Shown: one piece after another, positions 23,410-32,299 of the stretch | How the letters are laid out: each line of letters begins with the position of its first letter | Numbering within the stretch: position 1 is the stretch's first letter | Assembly: GCF_018070575.1 (NCBI RefSeq) | Contig: NZ_JAGPXN010000016.1 | Span: 86,105 to 150,104 of the forward strand | DNA length: 64,000 bases | Origin: Micromonospora sp. C31 | Lineage (GTDB): Bacteria > Actinomycetota > Actinomycetes > Mycobacteriales > Micromonosporaceae | Direction: 5' to 3' | Position numbers and translations under genes: made by a program | The notes under the pieces: generated by a model | Seen by the model: the letters and a program-made list of their open reading frames with translations, nothing else | What the model was told of the DNA's origin: nothing | Database searches by the model: none

Positions 23410-25278
23410 ATGGCTGGGCGGATCCGGGACGAGGACATCGCGCTGGTCCGGGAGCGCAGCTCGATCGCCGACGTCATCTCCGAGACGGTGACCCTGAGGT
23501 CGGCCGGCAGCGGCAACCTCAAGGGGCTGTGCCCGTTCCACGACGAGAAGAGCCCCTCGTTCAACGTCTCGCCCGCGCGCAACGTCTGGTACTGCTTCGG
23601 CTGCGGCGCCGGCGGCGACGCGATCAAGTTCCTGATGGACGCCGAGCACCTCAGCTTCGTGGAGTCGATCGAGCGGCTCGCCGACCGCGCCGGCATCCAG
23701 TTGCGCTACGTCGAGAACGACTCCACCGCGCCGCGCCCGCGTCCCCAACAGGGGCAGCGGCAGCGCCTCGTCGCCGCGCACGCCGCCGCCGTCGAGTTCT
23801 ACCGCGCCCAGCTCGGCACCGCCGGTGCCCGCCCGGCCCGGGAGTTCCTGGCCCGGCGCGGCTTCGACCGGGCCGCCGCCGAGCGCTACGGCTGCGGGTT
23901 CGCGCCCGACGCCTGGGACCTGCTCACCAAGCAGCTGCGCCAGCAGGGCTTCAGCCACGACGAGCTGGTCGCCGCCGGGCTGTCCCGGCCGTCGCGCTCC
24001 GGCACCTTGATCGACCGGTTCCGCCGCCGGCTGATGTGGCCGATCCGCGACCTGGCCGGCGACGTGATCGGTTTCGGCGCACGCAAGCTCTTCGACGACG
24101 ACGACGGCCCGAAGTACCTGAACACCCCCGAGACGCCCATCTACAAGAAGTCGCACGTCCTCTACGGCGTCGACCAGGCCAAGCGGGAGATCGCCAAGCA
24201 GGGCAAGGTGGTCGTGGTCGAGGGCTACACCGACGTGATGGCCTGCCACCTGGCCGGGGTCCCGACGGCCGTGGCGACCTGCGGCACGGCGTTCGGCGCC
24301 GACCACATCGGGGTGCTGCGCCGGCTGCTGCTGGACACCGACGACGTGGCCGGTGAGATCATCTTCACCTTCGACGGGGATGCCGCCGGCCAGAAGGCCG
24401 CGCTGCGCGCCTTCGAGGACGACCAGCGCTTCGTCGGGCGTACGTTCATCGCGGTCAGCCCCGACAACATGGACCCGTGCGACCTGCGCCTGGCCAAGGG
24501 CGACCTGGCCGTGCGCGACCTGGTCGCCCGTCGCGAGCCGCTGGTCGACTTCGCGCTGCGGCACGTGATCAACCGCTTCGACCTCGACACCGTCGACGGC
24601 CGGGTGGAGGCGATGCGCCGGGCCGCGCCGCTGGTCGCCAAGCTCAAGGACCGGGAGAAGCGTCCGGAGTACGTCCGCAAGCTCGCCGGGGACCTCGGCA
24701 TGGAGATCGAGCCGGTGCAGCGGGCCGTGCTGGCCGCCGCGTCGGCCGCACCCGGCCGGGACGCCACGCCGGCGTCCCGGCCCGCCCCTGCCCAACCGGT
24801 CGTCGACAACCCGCACTCGATGGTCGAGCGGGAGGCGCTGAAGCTCGCCCTCCAGGAGCCGGTGCTGGCCGGGCCGATGTTCGACGCGGTCGAGGCGTCG
24901 GAGTACCGGCACCCCGTACACGCGGCGGTGCGGGCGGCCGTCGCAGCCGCCGGCGGGGCCGCCGCGGCGACCGGCGGGGCGGTCTGGATCGAGTCGGTCC
25001 GCGACGCCTGCGAGGACCTGGCCGCGCGGGCGCTCGTCGGAGAGTTGGCCGTGGAGCCGCTGCGCATCGACGGCGAGCCCGACCCGCGCTACGTCTCGAT
25101 CACCATGGCCCGGTTGCAGTGGGGCTCCGTCACCGGCCGGATCAAGGACCTCAAGTCCCGGATCCAGCGGATCAACCCGGTCAACAACAAGGACGAGTAC
25201 TTCGCCGCCTTCGGCGAGCTGCTGTCGCTGGAGCAGCACGCCCGGGCGTTGCGCGAGCAGGCCGCGGGAGGGCTTTAG
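23410..25278 (+). CDS. dnaG: DNA primase DnaG
   Basis: Synthesises RNA primers at the replication fork, 622 aa. The CHC2 zinc ribbon uses C41, H44, C62 and C65 (CPFHDEKSPSF and YCFGCG). The catalytic core includes the TOPRIM motifs VVVVEGYTDVMA and FTFDGDAAGQKAALRAF. A C-terminal DnaB-binding helical domain follows (about 460-622). ATG 23410 (MAGRIRDED) matches the normal N-terminus; GGGGGTGG lies upstream. The next gene starts immediately after the stop. Confidence 0.96.
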   Translation: MAGRIRDEDIALVRERSSIADVISETVTLRSAGSGNLKGLCPFHDEKSPSFNVSPARNVWYCFGCGAGGDAIKFLMDAEHLSFVESIERLADRAGIQLRYVENDSTAPRPRPQQGQRQRLVAAHAAAVEFYRAQLGTAGARPAREFLARRGFDRAAAERYGCGFAPDAWDLLTKQLRQQGFSHDELVAAGLSRPSRSGTLIDRFRRRLMWPIRDLAGDVIGFGARKLFDDDDGPKYLNTPETPIYKKSHVLYGVDQAKREIAKQGKVVVVEGYTDVMACHLAGVPTAVATCGTAFGADHIGVLRRLLLDTDDVAGEIIFTFDGDAAGQKAALRAFEDDQRFVGRTFIAVSPDNMDPCDLRLAKGDLAVRDLVARREPLVDFALRHVINRFDLDTVDGRVEAMRRAAPLVAKLKDREKRPEYVRKLAGDLGMEIEPVQRAVLAAASAAPGRDATPASRPAPAQPVVDNPHSMVEREALKLALQEPVLAGPMFDAVEASEYRHPVHAAVRAAVAAAGGAAAATGGAVWIESVRDACEDLAARALVGELAVEPLRIDGEPDPRYVSITMARLQWGSVTGRIKDLKSRIQRINPVNNKDEYFAAFGELLSLEQHARALREQAAGGL

Positions 25279-25815
25279 ATGGGACTGTTCCGCCGCAGGT
25301 CGAAGCTGCCCCAGGCCGACCGGCCGCCGCTGGCCGCCGACGAGCGGGTGCTCGCCTGGGCCGCCGTCGGCGACGGCGGGGGCGGCGGGGTGGTGGTCGC
25401 CAGCAACCTGGGGCTCTGGCTGCCCGGCCGGGCGCACCGGCTGGGCTGGCACGACGTGCTCAAGGCGGTCTGGTCCGGCCGCGAACTCACGGTGACGCCG
25501 GCCGAGCCGCTCGCCGAGCGCGACGGCTACCTGGTGGTGGCCGACCGCCCCGCGGAGAGCCACCTGCTGCTCGACCCGGGGGAGCTGCCGCACCAGGTGC
25601 GCGAGCGGGTCACCCGGTCGGTGGCGTACACGCGGCACCACCCGGTGCCCGGCGGCGCCGGCCGGGTCGCGGCACGCCGGGTGCCGGGCGTGGACGGCCT
25701 GACCTGGACGGTCCGCGTCGACCCCGGCACCCCGACGGACTCCCCCGAGGTGCTCGCCGAGCTCGACCGCCTCGTGGCCGAGGCCCGCGCCGCCACCGCC
25801 CCGGCGGACGTCTGA
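25279..25815 (+). CDS. Conserved hypothetical protein coupled to dnaG
   Basis: A 178-aa protein whose ATG follows the dnaG stop with no gap, so it is surely cotranscribed and probably translationally coupled. The sequence is soluble with alternating strands (ERVLAWAAVG, GVVVASNLGLWLPG, LGWHDVLKAVWSG, GYLVVADRPAESHLLL). The LGLWLPGR and GWHDV elements recall PH-like or DUF3239-like small beta folds, but I do not recognise the family. Its fixed position behind dnaG in related genomes, if confirmed, would suggest a replication-associated role. Confidence 0.8.
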   Translation: MGLFRRRSKLPQADRPPLAADERVLAWAAVGDGGGGGVVVASNLGLWLPGRAHRLGWHDVLKAVWSGRELTVTPAEPLAERDGYLVVADRPAESHLLLDPGELPHQVRERVTRSVAYTRHHPVPGGAGRVAARRVPGVDGLTWTVRVDPGTPTDSPEVLAELDRLVAEARAATAPADV

Positions 25816-25825
25816 GCGGCCCGGG

Positions 25826-26794
25826 TCAGCCGCGCTGATAGAACCGGGCGGCCCCGGGGTGCAGCGGAATCGGGTCGGTGCCCGGGGCGCTCTGCTGGGT
25901 GAAGTTGCCGGCCTCCGGGTGCACCCCCACCAGGTCGGCCTGGTGGGCGAAGAGCAGCCGGGTCAGGTCGTACGCCAGCTGGTCGGGCATGTCGGCGTTG
26001 ACCAGGATGACGTTCGCCACCGTGACCGTCGGTGTCCCGCTCCTCGTCCGGTACGCCTCCTTCGGCAGCTCGGCGGTGGTGTAGACCGATCCGTGGCGCG
26101 CGGTGAGCGGCTCCGTCAGGTCGGCGACGGGCAGCAGCACGTACCTGCCTGGCGCGTTGGTCAGCAGGTCGGCGATGCCCGGCGTGGGCAGGCCACCGGA
26201 GAAGAACATCGCGTCGAGCGTGCCGGCCCGCATCCGCTTCACGGTCTCCGGCAGGGAGAGCGTGGCCCGGACGACGTCCCGGTCCGGGTCGAGGCCGGCG
26301 GCGGTCAGCAGACGCCCGGCGATGACGTCCGTGCCGGACTTCGGCGAGCCGGTGGAGACCCGCTTGCCGCGCAGCCCCGACAGCTTGGTGATCTTCGCGT
26401 CGGCGCGCACGATCACGTGGGTGTAGTTGCTGTAGACCCGGGCCAGGGCCCGGACCGGCTGTGGCTGGCCCGCGAAGGCCCCGCGCCCGGCGACGGCGTC
26501 CGCCGCCGTGTCGGCGAGGCTGAAGGCGATCTCCATGTCGCCGCTGGACAGCCGGTTGATGTTCTCCACGGACGCGCCGGTCGGCTCGGCCCGCGCCTCG
26601 TAGCCGGGCAGGTGGCGGCTGATCACGTCCGCGTAGCCGCCGCCGAGCTGGTAGTAGACGCCCGTGGTGTTGCCGGTGGCGAGGAAGATCCGGCCGCCGT
26701 GCCAGGGCTGCGGCCCCGCCTCGGCCGTGCCGCAGCCGGCGGCGAGCACGGTCGCCAGCAGGGCCGCCAGCAGCCGGGAGGCGCGTCCGGTCAC
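25826..26794 (-). CDS. TAXI-family TRAP solute-binding lipoprotein
   Basis: Extracytoplasmic solute receptor of the TAXI (TRAP-associated extracytoplasmic immunogenic) family, 322 aa. It has a signal peptide with lipobox LAAGC. It then shows the characteristic TAXI opening IFLATGNTTGVYYQLGGGYADVI and SVENINRLSSGDMEIAFSLADTA. Further along are KRVSTGSPKSGT and the C-terminal TDPIPLHPGAARFY. The GTG start overlaps the stop of the roadblock gene as GTGA. No TRAP membrane subunit is present in this window, so it may work as a sensor partner of the upstream kinase rather than in transport. Confidence 0.9.
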   Translation of the reverse strand: MTGRASRLLAALLATVLAAGCGTAEAGPQPWHGGRIFLATGNTTGVYYQLGGGYADVISRHLPGYEARAEPTGASVENINRLSSGDMEIAFSLADTAADAVAGRGAFAGQPQPVRALARVYSNYTHVIVRADAKITKLSGLRGKRVSTGSPKSGTDVIAGRLLTAAGLDPDRDVVRATLSLPETVKRMRAGTLDAMFFSGGLPTPGIADLLTNAPGRYVLLPVADLTEPLTARHGSVYTTAELPKEAYRTRSGTPTVTVANVILVNADMPDQLAYDLTRLLFAHQADLVGVHPEAGNFTQQSAPGTDPIPLHPGAARFYQRG

Positions 26795-27183
26795 GTCCGG
26801 ACCGCCGGCTCCAGGGCCTCCGCCACCCGCTGGACCAGCATGGCGGTCTCGTAGCCGATCTGGCCGAGGTCGCAGCCGGGCGCGGCGAGCACCCCGACGA
26901 GCGCGCGTTCGCCGACCGCCATCACCAGCATCACGCCGCCGTCCATGTCGATGATCTGCTGGCGTACCCGGCCGGCCGACATCAGCCGGGCGGCGCCGAC
27001 GGTCAGGCTGGCCAGGCCGCTGATCACGGCGGAGAGCTGGTCCACCTGGTCGGGCGCGAGGTGGGGCGAGGCCGCCAGTCGCAGCCCGTCGCCGGACACC
27101 GCGAGGGCGTGCGACACGTCCGGCACCTGTTCGGCGAAGTTGGCCAGCAGCCAGTCCAGGCCGGGGCTCACTGAGGGGGTCAT
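26791..27183 (-). CDS. Roadblock/LC7 protein of conservon type (CvnB-like)
   Basis: A 130-aa roadblock domain protein (LDWLLANFAEQVPDVSHALAVSGDGLRLA, QVDQLSAVISGLASLTVGAARLM, VMLVMAVGERALVGVLAAPGCDLGQIGYETAMLV), typical of CvnB in Streptomyces conservons. There it interacts with a CvnD GTPase. It overlaps the kinase stop by ATGA and the TAXI start by GTGA. The partners CvnC (DUF742) and CvnD (GTPase) are absent here, replaced in position by the TAXI lipoprotein. Confidence 0.88.
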   Translation of the reverse strand: MTPSVSPGLDWLLANFAEQVPDVSHALAVSGDGLRLAASPHLAPDQVDQLSAVISGLASLTVGAARLMSAGRVRQQIIDMDGGVMLVMAVGERALVGVLAAPGCDLGQIGYETAMLVQRVAEALEPAVRT

Positions 27184-29594
27184 GGGTTTCTCCTGGGGGG
27201 TGTCGTCTGGGTACGTCGGGTCGCGGCGGCGACTCCCTCCGCGAGCGAGGACAGCCGGGACCGTACGACCTCGGGGTCGAGCAGGTCGCCCGCCGGCCGC
27301 GCCGGCGGGGCCTCGTGCAGCGCGACCGGAAGCTGCCCGCCCCGGGTGCGGCGTGGCAGTCCGGCCCCGGTGGGCGGGGGCGGTAGGGGCGGGGTCGACG
27401 CGGGACGCGGTGGGGTCGACGCGCCGTCGCCCGGCCCGGCCGGGCGCGCACCGAGCACCGGGAGCGTGATCGTCGGCGCGCGGTGCACGCTGGCCGGGTC
27501 GGGTACGGCGGCGGGACCACCGGCCGCCCTGCGGGGCCGGAACCAGGCGGTCTGCGCGGGCACGACCGGCGCCTGCGTACGCGCCTCCGGGGCGGGCGGC
27601 GGCTGCGTACGCACCCCCTGGGCGGCCGGCGTACGCGCGTCCGGGGCGGGGCGCGGGGCGACGTCCTCGACCCGGGTCAGCGCCGACTCCGGGACGTCCA
27701 CCTGCGCGACGGTGCCCGCGCCGCTGTTGTGCAGTTGCACCCGCACCCCGTGCCGGGCCGCCAGGTGGGCCACCACGTGCAGGCCCATGCTGCCGGCCGA
27801 GGCGCTGGAGAGCATCGCGGGGGCGAGCAGCCGCTCGTTGATCGAGGCGAGCCGGCTGTCGCTGATGCCGATGCCCTGGTCGTGCACGCGCAACGTCAGG
27901 CCGTCGATCGTGCGCCGGCCGTCGACGTGCACCGGCGTGTCCGGCGGGGAGTAGACGGTGGCGTTCTCCAGCAGTTCGGCGAGGAGGTGGACCAGGTTGC
28001 CCACCGCGCCGCCGTGCACCGCGGCGGCCGGCACGTCGACGTCCACCCGCGGATAGTCCTCGATCTCGGAGGCCGCCGCCCGGACCACGTCGGCGAGCAG
28101 GTGCGCGCCGTCGTGCGTACGGCCGGGCTCCCCGCCGGCGAGGACCAGGAGGTTCTCCCCGTTGCGCCGCATGCGGGCGGCGAGGTGGTCGAGCGCGAAG
28201 AGCCGGGCCAGCGCGTCCGGGTCGGTCTCCTCGCGTTCGAACTCGTCGAGCAGCCGCAGCTGCCGGGTGATCAGGGTACGGATGCGCCGGGCCAGGGCCT
28301 CGGCCATCCGGGTCACGTCCATCCGCACCTCGGCCTGTTCGCCGGCCAGGCGCAGGGCGGCCCGGTTCACCGTGTCGAAGGCCTGCGCGACCTGGGCGAT
28401 CTCGTCGCGGCCCTGCCCGATGCCGGCGGTCAGGCGGGTGGCCGCACCGTCGGCCGGTGCGCCGTCGCCGGCCGCGATGGCGGTGATCCGCTCCGGCAGC
28501 TCGTGGTGCGCCATGGTGAGCGCCGCGACCCGCAGCCGACGCAGCCGGCGGCTGGTGCGGACGGCGAGCAGCACGGCGGCGGTCAACGACGCCAGCGCGA
28601 CGGTGATGGTCGTGCCGCCGGTGATCAGGGCCCGTAGCTGGGCGTTCCTGGTCAGTCCGGCGGCCTCGCGGTCGAGTTCCTCGGAGAGTTCCCGGCCGAG
28701 CAGGTTGTACCGCCGGATGGCGCCGCTCTGGGCCACGTACCAGGCGTCGCCGTCGGTCTTCAGCCCGGCGGGCTCGGTCTCCACGTTGAGCGCGCCGTCG
28801 CGCATCCGGCGGGCCGTGGCGACGTCGGTGCCGGCGACCAGCCGGGTGTACGCGTCCGCCGCCGACCGGCTGGCGATCCGGGAGAACTCGGCCTGACGCT
28901 GCTCCTGCGCACCCCGCAGCCGGCCGAGACGGACCAGTTCCCCGTTCGCCAACGTGCCCCGCACGAAGACGGTGCGCAGCAGGTCGCGTTCCACGGCGGC
29001 GAGGTGCTCCTGGGCGGCCACGGCGGCCACCTCCCGCGCCCTGTTGGCCAACTCCCGGTCGCGGACCTGGGCCGGCAGCGCGTCGGCGACGGCGAGCAGC
29101 GACTCGACCAGCGAGAGGTAGGCCGGGTCGGCGGAGGTGCCGCCCAGGGCGGACCCGCGGGCCGGTTCGAGCTGGCCGAGCTGCGTGTCGGCGCCGTCGA
29201 GCACCGGGCGCAGGTCGGGGGCGGCGCGGCGGGCGTCCTGGCTGGAACCGCGGTACCGCTCGACGGACGCGTCGACCCGTCGGCGCTGCGCGTCGACGAG
29301 GGACCGCCCGGTGCTGCCGCCCCGCTGGCGCAGGGCCGCCGTCTCGCCGAGTTCCCGCTCCAGCTCGTGCACCAGGCGTACGGTGGCCGTCGCGGTGCCG
29401 GCCAGCACCCGGGCGCGGTCCGCGTCGTCGGCGGCGGCCATGGCGATGGCGGTCTGGGTGGACCCCAGCACCAACAGGGCGGCCGTGGCCACCAGGATGG
29501 GCGTGAGCAGCTGGGTGCGTACCGACCACAGGCGGTCGGTGTGGTCGACGGGCCGGTGGTGCCGGCGCACCCGACCGGGGGTGGGGAGCGACAC
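27180..29594 (-). CDS. Nitrate/nitrite-sensor-type histidine kinase, conservon type (CvnA-like)
   Basis: An 804-aa membrane sensor kinase. GTG 29594 has GGAGGG 5 nt upstream. One helix at about 24-45 and another at about 335-360 enclose a helical extracytoplasmic NIT-type domain of about 290 residues. It is followed by a HAMP-like linker. The HATPase domain (about 510-640) carries the N box in LLAELLENATVYS and the G box in SAGSMGLHVVAHLA. As in CvnA proteins there is no obvious phospho-accepting H-box. The C-terminal 170 residues are Pro/Ala-rich and disordered. It is first in a kinase-roadblock-TAXI operon with 4-nt overlaps. Confidence 0.88.
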   Translation of the reverse strand: MSLPTPGRVRRHHRPVDHTDRLWSVRTQLLTPILVATAALLVLGSTQTAIAMAAADDADRARVLAGTATATVRLVHELERELGETAALRQRGGSTGRSLVDAQRRRVDASVERYRGSSQDARRAAPDLRPVLDGADTQLGQLEPARGSALGGTSADPAYLSLVESLLAVADALPAQVRDRELANRAREVAAVAAQEHLAAVERDLLRTVFVRGTLANGELVRLGRLRGAQEQRQAEFSRIASRSAADAYTRLVAGTDVATARRMRDGALNVETEPAGLKTDGDAWYVAQSGAIRRYNLLGRELSEELDREAAGLTRNAQLRALITGGTTITVALASLTAAVLLAVRTSRRLRRLRVAALTMAHHELPERITAIAAGDGAPADGAATRLTAGIGQGRDEIAQVAQAFDTVNRAALRLAGEQAEVRMDVTRMAEALARRIRTLITRQLRLLDEFEREETDPDALARLFALDHLAARMRRNGENLLVLAGGEPGRTHDGAHLLADVVRAAASEIEDYPRVDVDVPAAAVHGGAVGNLVHLLAELLENATVYSPPDTPVHVDGRRTIDGLTLRVHDQGIGISDSRLASINERLLAPAMLSSASAGSMGLHVVAHLAARHGVRVQLHNSGAGTVAQVDVPESALTRVEDVAPRPAPDARTPAAQGVRTQPPPAPEARTQAPVVPAQTAWFRPRRAAGGPAAVPDPASVHRAPTITLPVLGARPAGPGDGASTPPRPASTPPLPPPPTGAGLPRRTRGGQLPVALHEAPPARPAGDLLDPEVVRSRLSSLAEGVAAATRRTQTTPPRRNP

Positions 29595-29659
29595 TCGGGC
29601 CCTCCGGGGTGGGGTCGGGGTGCCGGGCCCGGGCGCGACGCCCGGACCCGGCACCGGGA

Positions 29660-30265
29660 TCAGCTGGCGCCGAGGTCCTGCAACGCCTTGACCGCGCCGC
29701 GGTGCAGCGGTACGGGGTCGGTCTTGCGGGCGTTGTCCAGGCTGATGCCCTTGGCGGCCGGGTTGGCCTGGGCCAGAGCGTCCTTCTTGTCGAACACCGT
29801 CCGGGTGATCGCGCAGGCCACGTGCGCGTCGAGGTCCTTGCGGACCAGCAGCACGTTCGGCACCACGATCGTCGGGGCGTCCGCGCCGGTTCGGCGCAGT
29901 CGCCGGGGCAGCCGCAGATCCGCGGGGTACGCCAGGAAGACCATCGGCAGGATGCCGGCCAGGAAGATGATCAGATAGAACTTGCTCCCCTGCGGCATCG
30001 GGTCGAACACCTGCCGGAGGGCGAGCAGCGCGATCGCCGACGTCGTTCCGGTGACCAGCACGCCGATCGGCCCGGAGAGCTGCCGACCGGGCCTTTCGTC
30101 CTCGAACTGCGCGGCGAGTTCCTGCGGATCGGGCGCGGTGTCGTCGGGGTCGACCCGGTCGTCCACCTCGGGCGGTAGCGGGACCGGACCCTCGTCCAGC
30201 GTGGAACCGGTGCTCGGGGTGGACGGCTGCGGGGTGGGCTCGCCGGATGAACGCACTGGTGGCAC
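29660..30265 (-). pseudogene. Chimeric remnant: TRAP permease N-terminus joined to TAXI C-terminus
   Basis: An intact 201-codon frame with two unrelated halves. Residues 1-125 have the acidic Pro-rich leader and first two helices (GPIGVLVTGTTSAIALLALRQVF, FYLIIFLAGILPMVFLAYPAD) of a fused TRAP permease. Residues 128-201 align with the C-terminus of a TAXI protein: PTIVVPNVLLVRKD and TDPVPLHRGAVKAL correspond to PTVTVANVILVNAD and TDPIPLHPGAARFY in the complete TAXI gene downstream. The simplest origin is a single deletion inside a permease-TAXI gene pair that fused the ends in frame. It may still be expressed, but neither half can function as in the parent. Confidence 0.7.
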
Positions 30266-30694
30266 GAGGGGGCACGATACGCGAATTGCATAGCGGGCGG
30301 AATATTGTTGATCCTGATTGCAGTCAGTGACTTATCTGAACCCCGATCACACAGAGAGAGCGCAATTGAGTCCGGATATGCGGAAGGCCGCGCGGCGGAA
30401 ATTGGTAGGAATGCGGCAAGCCGGCGGCGGATTGCATCCGGTCCGTCCATACTGGTCCGGTAGCCGCACGTGCCGGTGCCCAGCGCGCGCCGCCGCCACC
30501 GCAAGCTCCTCGCCGCACGATCCCGCTACACGCCGTAGCCTTCGTCGCTCTCCCGCTGCCGGACAGGCCCTGACCAGGGTGCCCGTACCCCTACTCCCGG
30601 CCCCACTCCGGCCGCCGGCCCCCACCCCTGTCGCCCGGCGACGGCCCGGGCCGGATCCGGTGGGGGTGTCGGTGCCGGAGGTTATGGTCGGGCG
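30266..30694. other. Intergenic region, divergent promoters
   Basis: 429 bp without a credible gene. 30276-30430 is relatively AT-rich and probably holds the promoter of the minus-strand operon. The rest is GC-rich, with no repeat or palindrome that stands out, apart from the leaderless -10 box of the ABC gene. Confidence 0.5.
30683..30688 (+). promoter_or_regulatory. -10 box of leaderless promoter for the ABC exporter
   Basis: TATGGT plus 6 nt, then GTG 30695. A GGAGG further upstream would serve only a 4-codon ATG frame that ends at the same GTGA. Confidence 0.45.
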
Positions 30695-31627
30695 GTGACC
30701 ACGGCTCCACCCCTCATCCAGGCACGGGCGCTGGTGAAGCGGTTCGGCGACTTCACCGCCGTCGACGGCATCGACGTCGAGGTACGTGCCGGCGAGGCGT
30801 TCGGCTTTCTCGGGCCCAACGGCGCCGGCAAGTCCTCCACCATGCGGATGATCGGGTGCACCTCCCCGCCCAGCGGCGGCGAGCTGCGCATCCTCGGGAT
30901 GGATCCGGTCCGCGACGGGCCGGCGATCCGGGCCCGCCTCGGTGTCTGCCCCCAACTCGACAACCTCGATCCCGACCTGACCGTGCAGGAGAACCTCACC
31001 ACCTACGCGCGCTACTTCGGCATCTCCCGCCGGGTGGCCCGGGCACGGGCCGCCGAGCTGCTCGACTTCGTCCAGCTCACCGAACGGGCCGACAGCAAGG
31101 TCGAGCCCCTCTCCGGCGGCATGAAGCGGCGGTTGACCATCGCCCGCGCGCTGGTCAACGAGCCCGAGATCGTCCTGCTCGACGAGCCGACGACCGGCCT
31201 CGACCCGCAGGCCCGGCATCTGGTCTGGGAGCGGCTGTTCCGGCTCAGACAGCAGGGCGTCACGCTGGTCCTCACCACGCACTACATGGACGAGGCGGAG
31301 CAGCTCTGCGACCGCCTGGTCGTGATGGACGGCGGGCGGATCGTGGCCGAGGGCTCGCCCCGCGCGCTGATCGACCGGCACTCCACCCGGGAGGTGGTGG
31401 AGCTGCGGTTCGCCGCCGAGTCGCAGGAGGCCTTCGCCGGCAAGCTCGACGGGCTGGGGGAGCGCGTCGAGGTGCTCCCCGACCGGATCCTGCTCTACGT
31501 GCCCGACGGCGACGCGGCCGTCACCGAGGTCGGCGAGCGGGGCCTGCACCCGGCCAACGTACTGGTCCGCCGCAGCGGCCTGGAGGACGTCTTCCTCCAC
31601 CTCACCGGCCGCACCCTGGTCGACTGA
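30695..31627 (+). CDS. ABC transporter ATPase (DrrA/NodI-like exporter)
   Basis: ATP-binding subunit of a drug, lipid or polysaccharide exporter of the DrrA type, 310 aa. Motifs: Walker A GPNGAGKSS (about 43), Q-loop CPQLDNLDPDLTVQENL, signature LSGGMKRRL, Walker B IVLLDEPTTGLDPQARH and switch His in LTTHYMDEAEQL. The C-terminal 80 residues form the DrrA-type regulatory region. Two permease genes follow after an unrelated membrane protein gene, so the exporter would be a heterodimeric-membrane ABC-2 system. Confidence 0.93.
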   Translation: MTTAPPLIQARALVKRFGDFTAVDGIDVEVRAGEAFGFLGPNGAGKSSTMRMIGCTSPPSGGELRILGMDPVRDGPAIRARLGVCPQLDNLDPDLTVQENLTTYARYFGISRRVARARAAELLDFVQLTERADSKVEPLSGGMKRRLTIARALVNEPEIVLLDEPTTGLDPQARHLVWERLFRLRQQGVTLVLTTHYMDEAEQLCDRLVVMDGGRIVAEGSPRALIDRHSTREVVELRFAAESQEAFAGKLDGLGERVEVLPDRILLYVPDGDAAVTEVGERGLHPANVLVRRSGLEDVFLHLTGRTLVD

Positions 31628-31689
31628 CCGGAAGTAGCATCGGCGGGCGGGCGGCCTGTCACGCGCCCCGCGACGCACCCGGGAGTGCC

Positions 31690-32232
31690 ATGTCGAAGCT
31701 GGAGTTCCAGTCCCGCCGCGAGGCGGGGCTCGCCGCGCTCTATCTGGGCGTCTTCGCGACGATCTGGTTCAGCGTGCCGGCCGCCGAACAGCCGCTGCGC
31801 GCCCTGCTGGTGGTCGCCAGCGGGGCCGCGCTGCTCACGGCGGTGGTCGGCGCCGTCCTCATGACCCGCAGCCGCGCCACCGCCAGGCTCACCCGGGACC
31901 GCGCCGCCGACCGTCGCTACCTCCTGATCGTCCTCGCCGAGTTCGCCGCCGCCGGGCTCGGCGCCGTCCTGCTCGCCCTCGTCGGTCGGTCGGAGTTCAT
32001 CCCGGTGCTGGTCTGCGCCGTGGTGGGGCTGCACTTCTTCCCCCTCGTGCCGGTGCTGCGCGACCCGGTGCTGTGGCTGCTCGGGGCGGCGATGTGCGTC
32101 GTCGCCCTGGCCGGGCTGGTCACCGCGCTCGCCACGGCGGTGTCGGCGGGGCTCGTCGTCGGCACGGGTGCCGGGCTGCTGCTGCTCGGCTACGCGGTAC
32201 TGACGCTGCTGCGCGCGACCCGGCAGCGCTGA
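31690..32232 (+). CDS. Multi-pass membrane protein of unknown function
   Basis: A 180-aa protein with five to six predicted helices (AALYLGVFATIWFSV, ALLVVASGAALLTAVVGAVLM, YLLIVLAEFAAAGLGAVLLALVG, FIPVLVCAVVGLHFFPLVPVL, LWLLGAAMCVVALAGLVTALA, GLVVGTGAGLLLLGYAVLTLL). No family is recognised. It sits between the ABC ATPase and its permeases in the same direction, with gaps of 62 and 67 nt, so it may belong to the exporter operon. ATG 31690 is chosen because the frame before it is a shadow of the ATPase gene. Confidence 0.75.
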   Translation: MSKLEFQSRREAGLAALYLGVFATIWFSVPAAEQPLRALLVVASGAALLTAVVGAVLMTRSRATARLTRDRAADRRYLLIVLAEFAAAGLGAVLLALVGRSEFIPVLVCAVVGLHFFPLVPVLRDPVLWLLGAAMCVVALAGLVTALATAVSAGLVVGTGAGLLLLGYAVLTLLRATRQR

Positions 32233-32299
32233 CGGGCGCCGGGGGGACGGGGCGCCGCAGGGTGGCCGCCGCCTGTCGTACCCGCGAGGTAGGAAGGCC

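Noticed and set aside
26791..29529. 912-codon roadblock fusion protein
   Set aside because: The upstream part is the out-of-frame shadow of the sensor kinase. The roadblock protein has its own ATG at 27183 overlapping the kinase stop.
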